Of a stretch of DNA of 64,000 nucleotides, positions 59,309 through 64,000 are shown piece after piece. Position 1 is the stretch's first letter. Each line of letters begins with the position of its first letter. The notes beneath the pieces were generated by a model that was not told the DNA's origin, did no database searches, and was given only the letters and a program-made list of their open reading frames with translations. The translations under genes and the position numbers were made by a program. The stretch is from positions 62,001-126,000 of the forward strand of contig NZ_SRHX01000001.1 in NCBI RefSeq assembly GCF_004565475.1, written 5' to 3'. The DNA is from Lonepinella koalarum (GTDB lineage Bacteria > Pseudomonadota > Gammaproteobacteria > Enterobacterales > Pasteurellaceae).

Positions 59309-61504
59309 TTAAAATTCATATCGGAGATTGATACTATAATTACGTCCCGGTGCGCTATAAGCATCAGCATTCTCTTGTGAAATTGCTACCGAGCTATCGC
59401 TATTGGCCGTCATATTCGTACCACGGCTATTCCCCGCAAAATAGGAAATATCCGCCCAGTTCCAGTATTTTTTATCAAAGGCATTATTTAAGCTTGCACT
59501 TAAGGTGAGATCTTTGATTGGACGAATGTATAATCCGAAATCTACGACATTATAGGATGTGCTTGGATTGTACATTGAGCCGTAAATATCTTTATCCGCT
59601 TTTGCTCGTACATGCGTGATGGTGCCACTGGCCCCCCAAAATTCATTTTCATAACTCAAACCAGCTTTCAATTTTAGCGGTTGAATGGTACTAATTGGAT
59701 TTTTCTCACCGCTTTCATTATCTTTCATCTTACCTTTGCTATAAGCTAAACCACCAGTGAAATAGAAATCATCATAGAAATTCCATTTCCCTTCGGCATC
59801 TACCCCATAGATTTTAGCTTTGGCAATATTTTGATATTGATAAGCATAGTTGGCTAATCCTGTATTAGCTAGATAACGGTAATCGATAAAGTTTTTATAA
59901 AGGTTGTAGAAACCACTGACACGATAGTTAAAGCGTTCATTGTTACCTTTGAAACCCGCTTCAAAGTTATTCGCTGTTTCTGGTTTAAGATTTTGATTCC
60001 CCACAATCGCATAGCCATATTGTTGGCGACCATAGGATGTGGTAAGTTGTTGCGCTGACGGTGCTTTAAAACCACGAGAATATTGGACATACGGCACAAA
60101 TTCATTAGCAACTTGATAAGCTAAGGTTAATTTTGGTAAGAAAGCGGTTTTATGTTGTTTTTGTACGCCTGAATTCGGTATATATTGGGTAACCCAGTCA
60201 TTATAGCCGTCAGCATCTGGGTTTAAACGGTAATGTACTAAGCCTAATTGCGGGGTAACTAACAAATCACCAAATTGTAATTCATCTTCGACATAAGCAT
60301 GCAAACGGAATTGTTTGGTGTCTGCGGAAGATTGTGAAAGACTGGTATCTGACGTGGTATCAATATCATTGGTGAGATCATGATAGCTCGCGCTTAAGCC
60401 ATAACGTAATACTTGCGGAATGGAACTATTAATAAATTGTGTCGCTTGAGTCGATAATCCGTATAACTTTTCTTTATTGTCCATGTTATCTATGCGTTCT
60501 GTTACCGTAGAGTTACCTGATACTGTTCTGGTTTGATGACGAACACGGTAATTTTCTGTATCTGATTGTTGGAAATAGAGTTTGCTATCTAGTTTAATAT
60601 CGTTACCGGTGTAATTATGTGTGAGAGCTAAACGAGTACGTGTGACTTGATCATTGCTATGACTACTGTCAGTGGATGTGGTGACAAAAGGCGTAACGCT
60701 TGTTGAAATATCGGAAAGGTTATCGGTTTCAGTCCGTCTATGCACATATTCCACCGCTAAGCCGATACGATTTTGCTCATTGATTTGGTAATAATTTTTT
60801 ACTAACACCGCACCATTTTTGTAATCCGCCGGGTTTGCTTCTGTACGCGTTGAACCGGTACCCGAATTATCGCCATTGGTTTTAGTTTCATGACCTTTAC
60901 GTTGCGTACCAACCACTAAACCTTGATAATCACCATGTTGTAATGCGACCCCCATAGTGCCGACCAGTGACGTATCAACACTTTGATAGCCGGTGGAGAA
61001 TAATCCACCGAACGCACGATTTTTCAATAAATCTTGTGGTTCAAGGGTTTGGAAATCAATTGCACCGGAAAGCCCTGATGCAGAACCAGAACGATCAACT
61101 CTGGCGGAACGCAATAAACTGGGTTCGACAAAATCACCGCGTCCAAAAGCACCGGCAATGGTGGTAAACAATTTGTTTTCTTGACTTTCTGGCAAAGGGA
61201 TACCATCAACACTGGTGGCAACACGGTTTCCTTGCAAGCCACGGATATTCACACCATCATTTCCACCACGTGTACGTTGTAATTCGTTGACATTGACATC
61301 AATAGTATTTTCTAACATTTGTTTAATATCAGCCGGATTGGTTCTGGTGATTTGATTGGGCGTAATTGTCGTGGTTAAATCACTCGCTTCTTGTTCAACG
61401 ACTTTAATTTCTTGCAGATTTTCATTAGATTTAGCGGTGTTGGCAACGGCATATTGATTAGCTAAGGCTAACACAATAGCACTTGCTAAAAGTGATTTTT
61501 TCAT
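59309..61504 (-). CDS. TonB-dependent haem/haemoglobin-type receptor
   Basis: Outer-membrane receptor of 731 aa in the haemoglobin/transferrin/lactoferrin TonB-dependent family. A signal peptide ends near AVANTA. A TonB-box-like EIKVVE follows, then the plug domain (GGNDGVNIRGLQGNRVATSVDG) and a 22-strand barrel ending YSINLRYEF with terminal Phe. Similarity to HemR-type haem receptors suggests haem or haemoglobin as ligand; this is inferred. A weak AT-rich dyad at 61568-61594 lies in its promoter. Confidence 0.85.
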   Translation of the reverse strand: MKKSLLASAIVLALANQYAVANTAKSNENLQEIKVVEQEASDLTTTITPNQITRTNPADIKQMLENTIDVNVNELQRTRGGNDGVNIRGLQGNRVATSVDGIPLPESQENKLFTTIAGAFGRGDFVEPSLLRSARVDRSGSASGLSGAIDFQTLEPQDLLKNRAFGGLFSTGYQSVDTSLVGTMGVALQHGDYQGLVVGTQRKGHETKTNGDNSGTGSTRTEANPADYKNGAVLVKNYYQINEQNRIGLAVEYVHRRTETDNLSDISTSVTPFVTTSTDSSHSNDQVTRTRLALTHNYTGNDIKLDSKLYFQQSDTENYRVRHQTRTVSGNSTVTERIDNMDNKEKLYGLSTQATQFINSSIPQVLRYGLSASYHDLTNDIDTTSDTSLSQSSADTKQFRLHAYVEDELQFGDLLVTPQLGLVHYRLNPDADGYNDWVTQYIPNSGVQKQHKTAFLPKLTLAYQVANEFVPYVQYSRGFKAPSAQQLTTSYGRQQYGYAIVGNQNLKPETANNFEAGFKGNNERFNYRVSGFYNLYKNFIDYRYLANTGLANYAYQYQNIAKAKIYGVDAEGKWNFYDDFYFTGGLAYSKGKMKDNESGEKNPISTIQPLKLKAGLSYENEFWGASGTITHVRAKADKDIYGSMYNPSTSYNVVDFGLYIRPIKDLTLSASLNNAFDKKYWNWADISYFAGNSRGTNMTANSDSSVAISQENADAYSAPGRNYSINLRYEF

Positions 61505-61648
61505 GAGCTTTCCTTATGAGTTAAAATATTAAAATAAAAATCGTTTGTATTATTAAAGATCGCCTGAGAAATGTAAATAATAATTTCACATTTCTATTAC
61601 ATTATCGCTATGCTAAAATTTTCTTTTTTCACCGCACTTTTACACTAT

Positions 61649-62761
61649 ATGACTGCACAATCTTGCTCAATCGCCCCTTTTGCTCAGGCTGTACTTCACT
61701 GGTACGACCAATTTGGGCGTAAGCATTTACCGTGGCAACAAAATAAAACGCTGTATGGTGTGTGGTTGTCGGAAGTGATGTTGCAACAAACCCAAGTGGC
61801 TACGGTGATCCCTTATTTTGAGCGATTTATCAAAACTTTTCCCAATATTACCGCACTTGCCAATGCTCCCCTTGATGAAGTGTTGCATTTGTGGACTGGT
61901 TTAGGTTATTACGCTCGAGCTAGAAACTTGCACAAGGCAGCACAGCAAATTCGTGATGAATATCAAGGGCAATTTCCTACGCAATTTGAGCAAGTGCTGG
62001 CATTGTCGGGTATCGGGCGAAGCACGGCAGGCGCCATTTTATCTTCGGTATTAAATCAACCTTATGCCATTTTAGATGGCAATGTAAAACGTGTTTTATC
62101 GCGTTATTTTCTGGTGGATGGTTGGACTGGCGATAAGAAAGTAGAAAATAAACTCTGGGCATTAAGTGAACAAGTCACCCCACAAGATCAAGTGGCGGAT
62201 TTTAATCAGGCGATGATGGATATTGGGGCAATGGTTTGTACGCGTTCAAAACCGAAGTGTGATTTGTGTCCAATTAGTCAAAAGTGCGGTGCAAATTTAA
62301 CAAATTGTTGGATGGATTATCCACATAAAAAACCGAAAAAGACCTTGCCAGCACGCACAAGTTATTTTTTAATTTTGAGCTGTCAAGGCAAAATTGCATT
62401 AGAACAACGTAAGCATTCTGGCTTGTGGGGAGGGCTGTATTGTTTTCCACAATTTCCTAGCAAAACAGAATTGTTGCAATATTTAGCTGCACAAGGTATT
62501 CGCCAATATCAAGAATGGACGGCATTTAGACATACTTTTAGTCATTTTCATTTAGATATTTATCCAATTTATGCGGAACTTCATGGCAAAAAATGTGACG
62601 AAGATCGCACAGACTGGAAAAAAATAGCAGAAAAGCCGGCGAAATATCAATTTACGGTATCAACCACAGATAAATATTGGTATGATCCTGATAATCCAGA
62701 TCAAATTGGACTCGCTACGCCGGTCAAAAATTTATTAATTGAATTTCATAAGAGAAAATAA
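61649..62761 (+). CDS. mutY: Adenine DNA glycosylase MutY
   Basis: Removes A mispaired with 8-oxoG. The 370-aa product has the catalytic EVMLQQTQV, the helix-hairpin-helix [12 protein letters not shown], the catalytic Asp region [12 protein letters not shown], the iron-sulfur loop C-X6-C-X2-C-X5-C ([17 protein letters not shown]) and a C-terminal NUDIX-like 8-oxoG domain. The start is set at MTAQSCS; the upstream Met at 61610 would include an uptake signal in the reading frame and is less likely. Confidence 0.95.
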   Translation: MTAQSCSIAPFAQAVLHWYDQFGRKHLPWQQNKTLYGVWLSEVMLQQTQVATVIPYFERFIKTFPNITALANAPLDEVLHLWTGLGYYARARNLHKAAQQIRDEYQGQFPTQFEQVLALSGIGRSTAGAILSSVLNQPYAILDGNVKRVLSRYFLVDGWTGDKKVENKLWALSEQVTPQDQVADFNQAMMDIGAMVCTRSKPKCDLCPISQKCGANLTNCWMDYPHKKPKKTLPARTSYFLILSCQGKIALEQRKHSGLWGGLYCFPQFPSKTELLQYLAAQGIRQYQEWTAFRHTFSHFHLDIYPIYAELHGKKCDEDRTDWKKIAEKPAKYQFTVSTTDKYWYDPDNPDQIGLATPVKNLLIEFHKRK

Positions 62762-62763
62762 CC

Positions 62764-63036
62764 ATGGCAAGAACAGTATTTTGTGCATATTTAAAACAAC
62801 AAGCAGAAGGATTAGATTTTCAGCTTTATCCCGGTGAACTCGGTAAACGTATTTTCGATAATATTAGTAAACAGGCTTGGGGCGAATGGATGAAAAAGCA
62901 AACCATGCTAGTTAATGAAAAAAAATTAAATATGATGAATGCTGAGCATCGTCAATTATTAGAACAAGAAATGGTGAATTTTTTGTTTGAAGGTAAAGAG
63001 GTACATATTGAAGGTTATGTGCCACAATCAAAATAA
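62764..63036 (+). CDS. yggX: Fe2+-trafficking protein YggX
   Basis: A 90-aa protein that protects iron-sulfur clusters from oxidation, matching YggX by [20 protein letters not shown] with the conserved Cys and by GYVPQSK at the end. It follows mutY, an iron-sulfur enzyme, by 2 nt and precedes mltC, the conserved mutY-yggX-mltC order. Confidence 0.95.
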   Translation: MARTVFCAYLKQQAEGLDFQLYPGELGKRIFDNISKQAWGEWMKKQTMLVNEKKLNMMNAEHRQLLEQEMVNFLFEGKEVHIEGYVPQSK

Positions 63037-63043
63037 AATAAAT

Positions 63044-64000
63044 ATGAAAAAGATTTTCTTTAAAAAATTAGCCGTGTTGGCAATCATTTCTCTTTTGTAT
63101 GCCTGTTCATCGAATCAAGAACGTAGTTATGATGAGACGTTTGCGAAAGATACGCATGGTTTAGATTTACTTACGGGGCAGTTTTCACGAAATATTGACC
63201 AAATTTGGGGGGTTAATGAATTATTAGTGGCGAGTCGTAAGGACTATGTAAAATATACTGATAGTTATTACACTCGTAGTCATATTAGCTTTGAAGAAGG
63301 GCAAATTAATATTGAAACACTTGCGGATTTAAATCGTTTACATAATGCCATTGTGCATACGTTGTTGATGGGATCTGATGCCAAAGGGATTGATTTATTT
63401 GCTTCAGGTGATGTACCTATTAGCTCTCGTCCGTTCTTAGTTGGTCAGGTCGTCAATAACTTTGGTCAACCGATTAGAGATCTCAATACAGCAAATAATT
63501 TTGCTAGCTATTTAATTCAAAACAGATTAAAAAAACGTAAACTCAGCAATGGGCGTGCTGTGCAGTTTGTGAGCATTCAAATGATTGCAAATCACGTTAA
63601 TGTACGTGCTAGAGCCTATTTGCCGTTTGTACGCAAAGCATCTCGTCAATATGGCATTGATGAAAGTTTAATTTTAGGGATTATGCAAACGGAATCTAGC
63701 TTTAACCCTTATGCGATTAGTTATGCAAATGCCTTAGGTTTAATGCAAGTAGTACCACATAGTGCAGGGCGTGATGTGTTTAAAATGAAAGGGTTGTCAG
63801 GACAGCCAAGTAAAAATTATTTATTTGATCCGGCTAAAAATGTGGATGCTGGCGTGTCTTATTTATGGTTGTTGAGAAATGAATATTTGGCAGGGATTGA
63901 GAATCCAACATCCATGCGTTATGCCATGATTTCCGCCTATAACAGTGGTGCGGGTGCAGTGTTGCGTGTATTTAATCCTGATAAAGATCAAGCGATTTAT
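63044..64000 (+). CDS. mltC: Membrane-bound lytic murein transglycosylase C (5' part)
   Basis: Lipoprotein lytic transglycosylase that cleaves peptidoglycan. The gene runs past the window end, with about 319 codons visible. The N-terminus [23 protein letters not shown] carries a lipobox (LLYAC). The catalytic region has [22 protein letters not shown] with the active-site Glu, then YNSGAGAV, typical of SLT domains. It follows yggX by 7 nt. Confidence 0.92.
   Translation, partial: MKKIFFKKLAVLAIISLLYACSSNQERSYDETFAKDTHGLDLLTGQFSRNIDQIWGVNELLVASRKDYVKYTDSYYTRSHISFEEGQINIETLADLNRLHNAIVHTLLMGSDAKGIDLFASGDVPISSRPFLVGQVVNNFGQPIRDLNTANNFASYLIQNRLKKRKLSNGRAVQFVSIQMIANHVNVRARAYLPFVRKASRQYGIDESLILGIMQTESSFNPYAISYANALGLMQVVPHSAGRDVFKMKGLSGQPSKNYLFDPAKNVDAGVSYLWLLRNEYLAGIENPTSMRYAMISAYNSGAGAVLRVFNPDKDQAIY

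Noticed and set aside
61568-61606. Fur box before the TonB-dependent receptor
   Set aside because: The AT-rich dyad and a GATAAT half-site are present but the match to the Fur core is weak, so it is not listed as a feature.

Overview
The window is a contiguous stretch of chromosome from a gammaproteobacterium of the family Pasteurellaceae. Three things point there: the Haemophilus-type DNA uptake signal core AAGTGCGGT and its complement occur many times, often as facing pairs that form transcription terminators; the DNA is AT-rich; and the gene set closely resembles Haemophilus, Pasteurella and Aggregatibacter. I cannot fix the species. Almost all genes are ordinary chromosomal genes, with one accessory island.

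Layout. 1-3.2 kb: hslVU behind a sigma-32 promoter, then tyrP. 3.3-7.4 kb: a frameshifted gene of unknown function, then the selenocysteine genes selB and selA and tRNA-Sec. 7.4-12.1 kb: recX, recA with a LexA box inside its promoter, a pabA/pabB/pabC-like folate set, and pdxH. 12.1-12.3 kb: a candidate Ibs/Sib-like type I toxin-antitoxin locus encoding a 19-residue hydrophobic peptide. 12.3-22 kb: dprA, a HerA-like ATPase, gltS, pckA (candidate CRP and FNR sites), glmU, a 23-bp inverted repeat, anmK and murQ. 22-24.7 kb: an iron-uptake operon (efeO, efeB and an FTR1 N-terminal domain lacking the permease). 24.8-27.3 kb: waaC, an orphan HEPN gene, and waaF carrying a hairpin-rich in-frame insertion.

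27.4-38.6 kb is the accessory island: a type III-like adenine methyltransferase whose 5' end holds 18 copies of ACAGC (a phase-variation switch, ON here), an Abi_2/HEPN gene, a Res-type helicase-nuclease, an overlapping SNF2/RapA-type helicase, and a membrane-anchored coiled-coil protein. It looks like a composite, phase-variable anti-phage system and possibly an epigenetic switch.

38.7-64 kb: hldD, maoP, dsbA, yihD, mobA, tag, lptD, a YrdD-like zinc-ribbon protein, tusBCD, a YheO-like regulator, fkpA, slyX, asnC/asnA, a P-II gene with amtB behind a structured leader, yihI/DUF2489/hemN, corA behind a 236-nt structured leader, an outer-membrane barrel of unknown function, yggL, trmB, an MFS exporter, a TonB-dependent haem/haemoglobin-type receptor, mutY, yggX, and the 5' part of mltC, which runs off the window.

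All coordinates and motif comparisons were made by eye from the sequence. Family names rest on recognised motifs and remembered homologues, not on database searches.
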